Source of the DNA: JAGWRA01 sp963711505
GTDB taxonomy: Bacteria; Acidobacteriota; Vicinamibacteria; Vicinamibacterales; CAVVIG01
Length of the DNA: 64,000 nt
Reading direction: 5' to 3'
Assembly: GCA_963711505.1 (NCBI GenBank)
Contig: CAVQEJ010000001.1
Span: 248,001-312,000 of the forward strand
In this document: one piece after another, positions 1 through 8,149 of the stretch
How positions within the stretch are numbered: the stretch's first letter is position 1
How the letters are laid out: the number at the start of each line of letters is the position of its first letter
Program-made: the position numbers and the translations under genes
The notes under the pieces: generated by a model
The model's database searches: none
Told to the model about the DNA's origin: nothing
Seen by the model: only the letters and a program-made list of their open reading frames with translations

Positions 1-457
1 CGTCGCGCCGCCCGCCGGGCGCGCCCGGCTTGCCCGACCATGGCTTGCGACCCTGAGGTCCACCCGGCTTCGGCTGGAACCGCGGAGCGGGACGATCCTC
101 CTGACGGTGTGCGTCGGGCTGCGGCCTTTCATCCCCCTCCCGCGGCGCGCCGCCGGAACCGGCCTGCCGGGGTACGTGGGGCCGCTTCTTCTTCTTGAAC
201 CGGTCGCGCGGGTCCTTGTGCTGTCCGCCGGGACGCCAGTCGCCACCGCGCTTCTCGGGGACACGTTTGCGCCGTGCGTCCGTCGCCTCCTCCGGCGATG
301 TCCACAGCTTGCCGCCGGTGAACCACTTCAGCTCGACACTCGGATTGGCGCGCTGCAGCTGCTTCAGTGTCGGCAGCAGTTCCTCGCGCTCGCGCGCCCG
401 GAACGCGGTCGGCGTGCCGTCGATGAGGATCGTCCAGTAGGCGTAGCGTGGGGGCAT
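1..457 (-). CDS. conserved hypothetical protein, C-terminus beyond window
   Basis: The reading frame starts at an ATG (457) and stays open to the window edge, giving 152 residues and no stop. The N-terminus (MPPRYAYWTILIDGTPTAF) is compact and globular-looking, with a Trp-rich stretch at about residues 42-52 (LKWFTGGKLW). From about residue 60 the protein becomes low-complexity and very rich in Arg, Lys, Pro and Gly, with a KKKK run, so it may bind nucleic acid. The codon pattern is typical of the window and the other frames look like shadows. I do not recognise a function. The start has no strong ribosome-binding site, and the gene points away from the four-helix-bundle gene at 623. Confidence 0.6.
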   Translation of the reverse strand, partial: MPPRYAYWTILIDGTPTAFRAREREELLPTLKQLQRANPSVELKWFTGGKLWTSPEEATDARRKRVPEKRGGDWRPGGQHKDPRDRFKKKKRPHVPRQAGSGGAPREGDERPQPDAHRQEDRPAPRFQPKPGGPQGRKPWSGKPGAPGGRRD

Positions 458-475
458 GGCTCAGTCGATCCTTGC

Positions 476-510
476 AGGCGGTAGGCTATGGGCGGTGGGC
501 GATAGTGCGA
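476..510. repeat. heptad-word intergenic element (GGCGATG class), left of the four-helix-bundle gene
   Basis: Reads as consecutive 7-nt words TAGGCTA, TGGGCGG, TGGGCGA, TAGTGCG. An inverted relative sits at 1002-1041, on the other side of the 623-994 gene. Confidence 0.5.
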
Positions 511-622
511 CTATGGCGTTTCACCCGGGTAGCCGGATGTGCCCCGTTCGGCGGCCAGGCACCGAGAATAAGCCGCATTAACGAACCTCTGACCTGGCAT
601 CCCCGATGCTTCCGATATCGCC

Positions 623-994
623 ATGGCCAGGATCCAATCATACAGCCAGCTCACCGTTTGGCAGCGTGCAATGAATCTGGTCGAGGAATGCTACCGGCTT
701 TCGGCCCGATTACCGCCATTCGAGCGGTTCGGCCTGGCGCAGCAGCTTAGGCGTGCGGCTGTTTCGATTCCTTCGAACATTGCGGAGGGCTTCAACAGGC
801 GTTCACGCGCGGCGTACCTGAACCACCTGTCGATTGCCGTCGGCTCACAAGCCGAAGTCGCGACCCAGCTTGAACTTGTCGGTCGTCTTCGCCTGCTACC
901 GGCAGATGAAACTACTGAGGCACGGAGTCTGGCTGCGGAGGTCGGTCGCTTGCTTCACGGGTTGATCCGCGCACTCGACGTTGCCAAGGGCTGA
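623..994 (+). CDS. four helix bundle protein (S23/bIVP family)
   Basis: A 123-residue, mostly helical protein with the family's usual length and signatures: LTVWQRAMNLVEECYRL at about residues 10-26, then GLAQQLRRAAVSIPSNIAEG at about 38-57, followed by RRSRAAYLNHLSIAVGS. This is the family first found encoded inside 23S rRNA intervening sequences. It is also related to the Avd accessory protein of diversity-generating retroelements. No reverse transcriptase, rRNA or variable repeat is visible here, so the role is unknown. The gene is flanked by inverted heptad elements, which is the notable feature of its setting. The start is the ATG before ARIQSYSQL. Confidence 0.85.
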   Translation: MARIQSYSQLTVWQRAMNLVEECYRLSARLPPFERFGLAQQLRRAAVSIPSNIAEGFNRRSRAAYLNHLSIAVGSQAEVATQLELVGRLRLLPADETTEARSLAAEVGRLLHGLIRALDVAKG

Positions 995-1001
995 CTGCCT
1001 C

Positions 1002-1041
1002 TCAGCCCTACCGCCTATAGCCCATAGCCTCTCGCCTACAA
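1002..1041. repeat. heptad-word intergenic element (GGCGATG class), inverted relative of 476-510
   Basis: On the minus strand it reads TAGGCGA, GAGGCTA, TGGGCTA, TAGGCGG. It lies between the four-helix-bundle stop and the response-regulator stop. Confidence 0.5.
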
Positions 1042-1050
1042 GAGGGGGGC

Positions 1051-2472
<1,422 letters not shown>

Positions 2473-2479
2473 TTAGGCC

Positions 2480-2534
2480 CGTTATGCGGCTCGCAACGAG
2501 AATGTTCTACACGTTGCCGCCGCGCCGCATAACG
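2480..2534. other. long inverted repeat upstream of the response regulator
   Basis: The 11-nt arm CGTTATGCGGC (2480-2490) is exactly complementary to 2524-2534, and a nested GCAACG/CGTTGC pair lies inside. It sits just upstream of the regulator start and abuts repeat copy 1. It could fold as a leader hairpin or serve as a protein site; nothing shows which. Confidence 0.45.
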
Positions 2535-2624
2535 GCGGCGCGCACCGCGCGCCCGCGAGCGGAACGGAGCGAGCCGCGCGAGGCGAGCGAGTGAAGTGAG
2601 CCGGGGCCCGGGGCAGAGCCCCGG
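2529..2624. repeat. 90-bp dispersed repeat, copy 1
   Basis: Shares the core GGAACGGAGCGAGC, then GAGGCGAGCGAGTGAAG, and ends in a GGGGCAGAGCCCC palindrome. Copies 2 (30793-30883) and 3 (48522-48612, reversed) match through the same blocks. It lies in the 311-bp gap between the response regulator and the HTH gene, which otherwise holds no gene. Confidence 0.75.
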
Positions 2625-2783
2625 TCAGGCTATGCGCCGGCATTTTGACGGTCGAAGCGGCTGTCGTCAAGGGGGACGAGCCGGAGAGAGCGGGATCGAG
2701 ACCAGGAATTCGTGACGCGACCAGATTTGTAAGCCACGTCTATTGCCGATGCAGGGTGAAACCGATACCACCCTCCGGAGGCA

Positions 2784-3011
2784 ATGAAGGCCGTGGAACG
2801 GAAAACAATCTCGATCATGAAGGCGTGCGAAATGGTCGGCGTCAGCCGTCGCACGATCTACAACTGGCTCGCCAGCGGCAAGCTGGAGTACGTGAGAACG
2901 GCCGGCGGATCCGTCCGGATCTTCGCCGACACGCTGTGGCGCGATCCGCAGCAGACGTCGCGTCCCGCCGACCTCACGTGGCAGTCCTCGTCGCGCGAAC
3001 ATCAGGCCTGA
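2784..3011 (+). CDS. excisionase-type HTH (HTH_17) DNA-binding protein
   Basis: A 75-residue protein consisting almost wholly of one MerR/excisionase-like winged HTH: ISIMKACEMVGVSRRTIYNW (about 9-28), then LASGKLEYVRTAGGSVRIF, the wing typical of HTH_17 proteins. The tail after residue 55 is polar and lacks a known domain. GGAGG lies only two bases before the ATG (2784). A second ATG at 2817 has no better site, so the upstream start is kept. It precedes the small dimerisation-domain gene at 3062 by 50 bp, so the two may be co-transcribed. No integrase is nearby, so a regulator is more likely than a phage excisionase. Confidence 0.75.
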   Translation: MKAVERKTISIMKACEMVGVSRRTIYNWLASGKLEYVRTAGGSVRIFADTLWRDPQQTSRPADLTWQSSSREHQA

Positions 3012-3061
3012 TCGTGCTGGACGAGCTGGTTCCGAATGGCACGCGTCCGAGGGGACGGCAG

Positions 3062-3271
3062 ATGGACGAGCCTCCCGATCTCAGTCTTCTGTTTCACCGG
3101 CTGAACAACCAGCTCGGCATCATTCTCGCGCATGCCGAGCTGCTCGAATCGAAGGCGACGAGCGAGCCGGGCCGCTCGCGCGCCAGCCAGGTCGTGTCGA
3201 GTGCGCTCGACGCGATGGCCACCGTGAAGGAAATCCGCCGGGAGCTCACCCCCGCCGGCGAAGCCGACTGA
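3062..3271 (+). CDS. stand-alone histidine-kinase dimerisation-domain-like protein
   Basis: A 69-residue protein. Residues 8-27 read LLFHRLNNQLGIILAHAELL, which matches the H-box helix of HisKA/DHp domains (His followed by xxNN and a hydrophobic xxxILxxAELL pattern). A second helix follows (RASQVVSSALDAMATVKEIR). There is no ATPase domain, so it cannot phosphorylate itself. It could accept phosphate, dimerise with a kinase, or be a sequestration partner. The ATG at 3062 is preceded by GAGGGG at proper spacing; the frame is open further upstream (GTG at 3014). It is probably in one unit with the HTH gene at 2784. Function is inferred from the motif alone. Confidence 0.6.
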   Translation: MDEPPDLSLLFHRLNNQLGIILAHAELLESKATSEPGRSRASQVVSSALDAMATVKEIRRELTPAGEAD

Positions 3272-3683
3272 GCCGGGCACCCGCCCGGCCAGCTCTCTCC
3301 CACCTGCCCGAAACCCGCTGCTGAAATTCGGTATCGCCTGACGGAATTGTCATTCTGCCCGTCATGGATTTGACCAACTGGACCGCCATCACCGCCAATT
3401 TGTTGACGATTTCAGGTGTCCTGCGTGCGATTGCACACCTTCACGCGCCGCGGCAGCGTTCGGCACACAATCAGTTAACTCTCATATATATCAATAGATT
3501 GCAAGGCTCATCGGCTGTCATGCCGACGAAGCTGGCACCGAACGACGGTTTGGTATCCACATTGCGAAAGGCTTCCGCGCTGTCGGACGCGCCGCCCGAG
3601 GCGGCGGCTCTGAAAACCCGGAATCCGAAGGCCTTCCCGCCGGGAAGGACAGGGTTCCGGACACTGTCAGCAGGGAGTCAGTA
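3272..3683. other. 412-bp leader/intergenic region before the sigma factor
   Basis: No convincing gene. An AT-richer patch (TCATATATATCAATAG, about 3482-3497) could hold a promoter. Downstream there are nested complementary segments: CCTTCCCG/CGGGAAGG at about 3632-3648 inside CCGGAATCC/GGTTCCGG. The transcript leader is therefore probably structured. A short open frame ends in TAATG overlapping the sigma-factor start, but it has no recognisable content or ribosome-binding site. Confidence 0.4.
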
Positions 3684-4613
3684 ATGCAGTTGCAGCCCAT
3701 TTCTGCCGCGGAAAGCGACCGGATCGTCGCCGGCCTCCCGTTCGTGGAGGCGCTGGCGCGCCGGATGGCCGCCTCGATGCCGCATTCGATCGACATCGGC
3801 GACCTCGTGCAGGACGGCATGATCGGACTCATCGACGCGGCACACCGCTTCGACGAGGAGCGGGGCATCAAGTTCGAGACGTTCGCGGAACGTCGCGTGC
3901 GCGGCGCGATGATCGATGCGCTGCGGCGCGACGCGTGGCCGCGCGGCGTGCGGCGCCAGCGCCGCGAACTGGAGGCGGCGCGCGAAGCGCTGCGCAAGGA
4001 GCTGGGCTGCGAGCCGTCGCTCGCCGACCTCGCCGCCAGGGTGGGCTCGGACGAGAAGCGGCTCGGGCGCACGATCGTCCGCATCAACACGATCGAATCG
4101 ACGTCGCCGCTGGCCGCACCCGAACGGCTGGCCGAGTCGACGCTGCCGGCCGCACTCGTGCCGTCGGAGCCCGACTCGCCGGACGAGGCCTACGAGAAGA
4201 CCGAGACGCGCGAGCGTGTGCGGGCGGCGATCGACTCGCTGCCCTGGCGCGAGCGGAAGGTGATCGGCCTGTACTACTACGGCGATGTGACGATGAAGCA
4301 GATCGGGGCGACGATCGGCGTGAACGAATCGCGCGTCTCGCAGCTGCACGCCCGGGCGATCCGCCGACTGCGCGAGGCGCTCGGCGGCGACTTCGGTCCC
4401 GAACAGGTGAACGCCGTCCGTTCGGCGCTGCTCGAGTTCACCCGCAAGCCGCAGCCGGTGAAGGCCGCGCTGTCGTCGGGGAAGTCGCGCACGGCGGAGG
4501 CGACCGGGACGACGGGCGTGGTGCTGAGCTACCGGACGCGCCCGCGGTCGCGCGTGCGCGGCGGGTCGCGCGCCGACGGCGGCACCCGGACGAGAGTCGC
4601 CGCCGCACGGTGA
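3684..4613 (+). CDS. RNA polymerase sigma factor, FliA/WhiG-like (sigma-70 family)
   Basis: A 309-residue alternative sigma factor. Region 2 (about 32-90) has IDIGDLVQDGMIGLIDAA, FDEERGIKFETFAERRVRG and MIDALRRDAWPRGVRR, the signature of the flagellar/WhiG group. Region 3 follows (LGCEPSLADLAARVG). Region 4 (about 195-240) has LPWRERKVIGLYYYGDVTMK and IGVNESRVSQLHARAIRRL, the -35-binding HTH. Family members are usually about 240 residues. Here about 65 extra residues follow region 4, ending in a Thr/Arg-rich basic tail with no known domain. No flagellar genes are in the window, so the regulon is unknown. The ATG overlaps the TAA of a short upstream frame; a structured leader lies 5'. Confidence 0.9.
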   Translation: MQLQPISAAESDRIVAGLPFVEALARRMAASMPHSIDIGDLVQDGMIGLIDAAHRFDEERGIKFETFAERRVRGAMIDALRRDAWPRGVRRQRRELEAAREALRKELGCEPSLADLAARVGSDEKRLGRTIVRINTIESTSPLAAPERLAESTLPAALVPSEPDSPDEAYEKTETRERVRAAIDSLPWRERKVIGLYYYGDVTMKQIGATIGVNESRVSQLHARAIRRLREALGGDFGPEQVNAVRSALLEFTRKPQPVKAALSSGKSRTAEATGTTGVVLSYRTRPRSRVRGGSRADGGTRTRVAAAR

Positions 4614-4623
4614 CTTCGCTGAC

Positions 4624-4735
4624 GAATTGAAGAATTGGGAATTGAAGAATTGAAGAATTCTGGAGGCCGAATCCGGTCAACAATTCTTCAATCTCCCAAT
4701 CCAGCGCATTCCGGGCTTTCTTCAATTCTCAATTC
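4624..4735. repeat. AT-rich heptad element with inverted arms (AGAATTG class)
   Basis: The left arm repeats AATTGAAG/AATTGGG words (4624-4660). The right arm is its inverse (CAATTCTTCAATCTCCCAAT at 4681, then TTCAATTCTCAATTC). The whole is an AT-rich island between the convergent sigma-factor and kinase genes, unlike the surrounding base composition. It could act as a bidirectional terminator. Confidence 0.65.
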
Positions 4736-4742
4736 GGCACGA

Positions 4743-6272
4743 TCACTCCTCCGCCACTTCCCTCACCGTCCGCAGCAGATCGCCGAGCCTGAACGGCTTG
4801 GCCAGCCAGCGGCAGCCGCTCTCCTCGAGAAACCGCTCCGCATCGGTGCCGATGACGTCGCCGGTCACGAAGACGATGCGCTGCGAGAGCGAGGGCGCCC
4901 GGTCCCCGAGGGCGCGGAAGAACGCCATGCCGTCGACGCGCGGCATCTTCAAATCGCAGATCACCACGTCGTAGGCGCGTTCGCCGACCTTGGTGAGCGC
5001 CTGCTCGCCGTCACCCGCCCGATCCACCAGGTACCCCGCGTCGCTCAAGGCGTCGGCCACGGCGGCGGCCAGCGCCGGCTCGTCCTCGACCACGAGCACC
5101 GCCGCCCCCTTCACGGCCGTCGTCGCCTGCGGCGCCGTACGCGGGCTGGCGGCCGCCGGAGTCCGGACGCCGCTGACCGGCAGCTCCACGAGGAACGAGG
5201 TGCCCACGCCGGGATCGGACCTCAGCGTGATGCGCCCGCCGTGCTCCTCGACAATCGCGTAGGCGACCGTCAGACCGAGGCCGGTTCCCTTGCCCACCTC
5301 TTTCGTCGTGAAGAACGGATCGAAGATCTTCGGCTGCAGGTCCTCGGGAATGCCGGGGCCGTCGTCGCCGATCTCCAGCACTACCGCCTCGGCCACCGCG
5401 TCGTGCCACGTGCGAACGACGAGCGTGCCGCGGCCGCTGGCGGTGAGCATGGCCTGCTCGCCGTTGATGACGAGATTCAGCAGCACCTGCTGGATCTGAT
5501 GGCCGTCGGCGAAGACCTGCGGCAGCCCGGCGGCCAGCGCCTCGATGACCTCGATGTTCGCGACCCGCTGCTCGTAGGCGCGCAGCGCGAGCGTCTCCCG
5601 CACGACCTGGTTGAGCTCGACCATCGAACGGGTCGACTGGCGCTTGCGGGCGAAGGTCAGCAGGTTGCGGACGATACGGGCGGCGCGCTGCGACTCGTGC
5701 AGGATGTTGTCGAGGCCGCGCCGCGCGACATCGTCGAGCGACCGGGCGGAGAGACGTTCGGCCCAGGTGAGGATCGTGGCGAGGGGGTTGTTCAGCTCGT
5801 GCGCGACGCCCGAAATCGTCTGCCCGAGCGCGGCGAGCTTCTCGGCCTGCAGCAGCTGCTGGTAGAGATCCCGGGTCTGATCTTCCAGCTTCTTCCGCTC
5901 GCTGACGTCGCGGACGAGCGCCTCGATCCGGATGGCGCCGTCGGCGTCGGGCGGGTCGGCCCGCGCCGTCACCTCCACCCAGAACGGCGCGTTGCCGGCG
6001 CGGCGCAGCCGCATCAGGTAATCAGTGACCGCCCCGCCGGCCGCCAGCCGATCGAGGAACGCCGTGCGCGCCTGGGGATCGACGAACCGATCGGGGTCGA
6101 ACGGCCGGATGTCGGCGTCGGGGACCCCGGCCGCATGGCCGAAGACCAGCTTCAGGTGAGGATTGGCCGCGAGGGTGGTGGTGCTGCCGGGGCCGAGCAC
6201 GCCGATGTAGACGCCTTCGTGAACCGCTTCGAACAGGCGGGCAAAGGCTTCCGCGCGTGGTTGCGGACTCAT
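4743..6272 (-). CDS. hybrid sensor histidine kinase (PAS-HisKA-HATPase-REC)
   Basis: A 509-residue soluble kinase. A PAS sensor domain (about 8-125) ends in the PAC-like IEALVRDVSERKKLE. The HisKA domain has phospho-acceptor His158 in ISGVAHELNNPLATIL. The HATPase has the N-box (QQVLLNLVINGEQAM), G1 (DDGPGIPE), F-box (PFFTTKEVGKGTGLGL) and final GTSFLVELP. A C-terminal receiver domain has Asp440 (VVICDLKMPRVDG) and the distal Lys of LAKPF. There are no membrane segments, so it senses a cytoplasmic signal. The start MSPQPRAEAF (6272) is preferred over an ATG 36 bases upstream because that extension lies in the 35-bp dispersed repeat. The terminal receiver suggests phosphorelay or feedback control. 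Confidence 0.92.
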   Translation of the reverse strand: MSPQPRAEAFARLFEAVHEGVYIGVLGPGSTTTLAANPHLKLVFGHAAGVPDADIRPFDPDRFVDPQARTAFLDRLAAGGAVTDYLMRLRRAGNAPFWVEVTARADPPDADGAIRIEALVRDVSERKKLEDQTRDLYQQLLQAEKLAALGQTISGVAHELNNPLATILTWAERLSARSLDDVARRGLDNILHESQRAARIVRNLLTFARKRQSTRSMVELNQVVRETLALRAYEQRVANIEVIEALAAGLPQVFADGHQIQQVLLNLVINGEQAMLTASGRGTLVVRTWHDAVAEAVVLEIGDDGPGIPEDLQPKIFDPFFTTKEVGKGTGLGLTVAYAIVEEHGGRITLRSDPGVGTSFLVELPVSGVRTPAAASPRTAPQATTAVKGAAVLVVEDEPALAAAVADALSDAGYLVDRAGDGEQALTKVGERAYDVVICDLKMPRVDGMAFFRALGDRAPSLSQRIVFVTGDVIGTDAERFLEESGCRWLAKPFRLGDLLRTVREVAEE

Positions 6273-6282
6273 GATAGACAGC

Positions 6283-6317
6283 GCGGGTCCTGTCCGGGAA
6301 CAGCCCACGGGTGCTCG
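6283..6317. repeat. 35-bp dispersed repeat, copy a
   Basis: GCGGGTCCTGTCCGGGAACA, then GCCCACGGG and GCTCGG. It recurs in inverted orientation at 13912-13947 with one mismatch. Both copies lie just 5' of a minus-strand gene (kinase here, ggt there). Confidence 0.8.
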
Positions 6318-6410
6318 GACCTCAAGCCGCGATTACAGACGCCGGTCCTCCGCGCCCGCGGGCGCCCGTTTCCGGCCACCCGCCCCAAGTGACTCGCGCA
6401 CCGGTCGCGC

Positions 6411-7043
6411 TCACTGCTGCTTCGAGGGCACCGGCGGCGTCGGCGTCCGGTTCGTATACAAGGGATGGTACTTGGCTTCAATCGCGGCCCGGATGTCCTT
6501 GATCGAGGCGCCCGAATCGTACATCTGCATCGCGTCACGCGCGACGTCCAGGCAGACGCCTCAAGTGAGGGCGTGGGTCTCCCACTCGGCGACGTGCCCC
6601 TCGGCATCGCGATGGGCGACGAAACAGTCCTCGTTGTCCGTATGGCCCATGAGATTGCAGCCGCAGTAGCACGGCACGTACTTCAGGATCTCGGGGTGCT
6701 GGGCGGCGAACAGGTACACGGCCCGCACCACGCTCGGCGGCCGGGGAATGTTGAACTGCCCGATCGGCAGCGGCGGCAGGTCGGCCGGCCATGGCGTCGG
6801 GGCCGGCATGCCGGCCGCAGCGCTCGCAGGAGATCCCGGCGCCGCTGCCTCGGCCGCCGGCGTGGCTGGGGCCGGGGCGGCGACAGGCAGGGTTTCGGCG
6901 ACCTGCGGCCGCGGGGCCGACCGCTGATAGTAGACGGCCGCGGCAATGACGGAAACGATCCCCACCGCAAGGAACAGCAGACCGAAGAGTGAACTGCCGC
7001 CGCTCTTCGGTGGTTCCGACACCTGACGTTTCTGGCTGGCCAT
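6411..7043 (-). CDS. PCYCGC-motif membrane protein with in-frame TGA, probable selenoprotein
   Basis: A 210-residue protein if TGA codon 161 is read as selenocysteine, or 160 if it is a stop. One N-terminal membrane anchor (about 17-37) is followed by an Ala/Pro linker (about 45-90). The PCYCGC domain follows: PCYCGC at 124-129, then GHTDNEDCFV, then EWETHALT. The family then has a conserved Cys-Gly-Val-Cys followed by a helix. Here the next codons are TGA, GVC164, LDVARDAMQMYDSGAS, IKDIRAAIEAKYHPLY, a Pro tail and a real TGA at 6411. Forty-nine clean codons after the first TGA, with the expected family sequence, argue against a true stop. The resulting motif is UxxC. A bacterial-type SECIS candidate follows (6523-6557). 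Alternatives: a substitution error or a nonsense mutation. PCYCGC proteins are redox or metal-binding candidates of unknown function. Confidence 0.75.
6523..6557 (-). promoter_or_regulatory. candidate bacterial SECIS element inside the coding region
   Basis: In the mRNA, starting 3 nt after the UGA, GUCUGC pairs with GCAGAU (six pairs, one G-U). Above an internal bulge, CGUC pairs with GACG, closing the hexaloop GCGCGU. The apical loop starts 18 nt after the UGA and its first base is G. These values fall within the usual bacterial SECIS rules (short upper stem, small loop with an early G, about 16-37 nt from the UGA). The fold was done by eye. Confidence 0.5.
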
Positions 7044-7085
7044 AGCGGCTACTATTGTAGCGTGACTGTGCAAGTGGCATCCCAG

Positions 7086-7199
7086 TCTACGGTCTCCGGT
7101 CTTCGGTCCCGCGCGACGCTGGCGCCGGCCCCGGCGAATTCCGCGGCACGTGAACCGGAGACTGTCGGGACCGAAGACTGAAGCCGGGTACCGAAGGCC
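7086..7199. repeat. heptad element with inverted arms (CGGTCT class)
   Basis: The left arm has ACGGTCT, CCGGTCT, TCGGTCC (about 7089-7110). The right arm (about 7150-7186) has the inverse words (ACCGGAGACTGTCGGGACCG, then AAGACTGAAG). It lies between divergent genes and fills most of the 200-bp gap. Confidence 0.55.
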
Positions 7200-7243
7200 C
7201 CGCAACCCGTAGGCCGTCGCCCTGTTCGATGAGGAGCACGACC

Positions 7244-8047
7244 ATGCTGGACCCGTCGACGTTTCAGGATCAGGTCGTCATCGTCACCGGAGGCGGGACC
7301 GGCATCGGTCTGGCGATTGCCGGCCGGTTCGGTGAGCTCGGTGCGCGCATCGTGCTGGCCAGCCGGAGCGCCGCCCATCTCGACGAGGCGGCGAGCGGTC
7401 TGCGCGCCGCGGGCGTGTCGACACTGACGGTGGAAACCGACGTACGGGATCCTTCGCAGGTCGATCGGATGGTGGAGCGGACGGTCGAGACGTTCGGCCA
7501 GGTCGACGTGCTCGTCAACAACGCGGCGGGCAACTTCATCTGCCCGGCGGAGAACCTGTCGCCCAACGGCTGGAACGCCGTGATCAGCATCGTGCTGAAC
7601 GGCAGCTTCTACTGTTCGCGCGCCGTGGGGCGGCATCTCATCGCCCGCGGGGCCCGCGGCGCCATCGTCTCGATTCTGGCGAACTATGTCTGGACCGGAA
7701 GTCCGGGCACGGTGCACTCGGCGGCGGCCAAGGCCGGCGTGATGTCGATGACGCAGACGCTCGCGGTGGAGTGGGCCCGGCACGGCATCCGCGTGAACGC
7801 GGTTGCCCCGGGGCCGATCGAATCGCCGGGGGCCGCCAGGCAGCTCTGGCCCGACGAGGACGCCGTGCGCCGGATCACCGAGGGGGTACCGCTCGGCCGG
7901 TGGGGACGGCCCGGAGAGGTGGCCGACGCCGTCACGTACCTCGCCTCGACGTACGCGGGCTTCATCACGGGCGAAGTGCTGACGATCGACGGCGGCGCCT
8001 GGATGGGCGGCGGTAACTACGGGTTTCTGGGAGACGACAAGAAGTAG
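7244..8047 (+). CDS. SDR-family oxidoreductase, 2,4-dienoyl-CoA reductase-like
   Basis: A 267-residue NAD(P)H-dependent short-chain dehydrogenase/reductase. The cofactor motif TGGGTGIG lies at about 14-21, NNAAGNF at about 91-97, and the C-terminal ITGEVLTIDGGAWMGGG closes the fold. At the usual YxxxK site the sequence is HSAAAKAG, so the canonical Tyr is absent. That is typical of the DECR/PECR enoyl-CoA reductase branch, as is NFICPAENLSPNGW, so a fatty-acyl-CoA substrate is likely. The start at 7244 follows GAGGAG at 7 nt; a frame extension to 7229 lacks a site. The gene stands alone, with heptad elements on both sides. Confidence 0.88.
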   Translation: MLDPSTFQDQVVIVTGGGTGIGLAIAGRFGELGARIVLASRSAAHLDEAASGLRAAGVSTLTVETDVRDPSQVDRMVERTVETFGQVDVLVNNAAGNFICPAENLSPNGWNAVISIVLNGSFYCSRAVGRHLIARGARGAIVSILANYVWTGSPGTVHSAAAKAGVMSMTQTLAVEWARHGIRVNAVAPGPIESPGAARQLWPDEDAVRRITEGVPLGRWGRPGEVADAVTYLASTYAGFITGEVLTIDGGAWMGGGNYGFLGDDKK

Positions 8048-8080
8048 GCCGTCGGCGAGAGGCGGTGGGCGGCCGGGCGG
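8044..8080. repeat. heptad-word element after the SDR gene
   Basis: Words TAGGCCG, TCGGCGA, GAGGCGG, TGGGCGG follow the SDR stop directly. Single arm only. Confidence 0.4.
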
Positions 8081-8149
8081 ATCTGTGTGAATGAGTGAGG
8101 ACCAAACTGCGTTAGAGTCGCAGCCGGTATCCGTCGACACCTCGAAATC

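Noticed and set aside
3400..3680. Possible cyclic di-GMP (GEMM) riboswitch before the sigma factor
   Set aside because: Hairpins are present, but I could not match the conserved GEMM bases; kept only as a structured leader.
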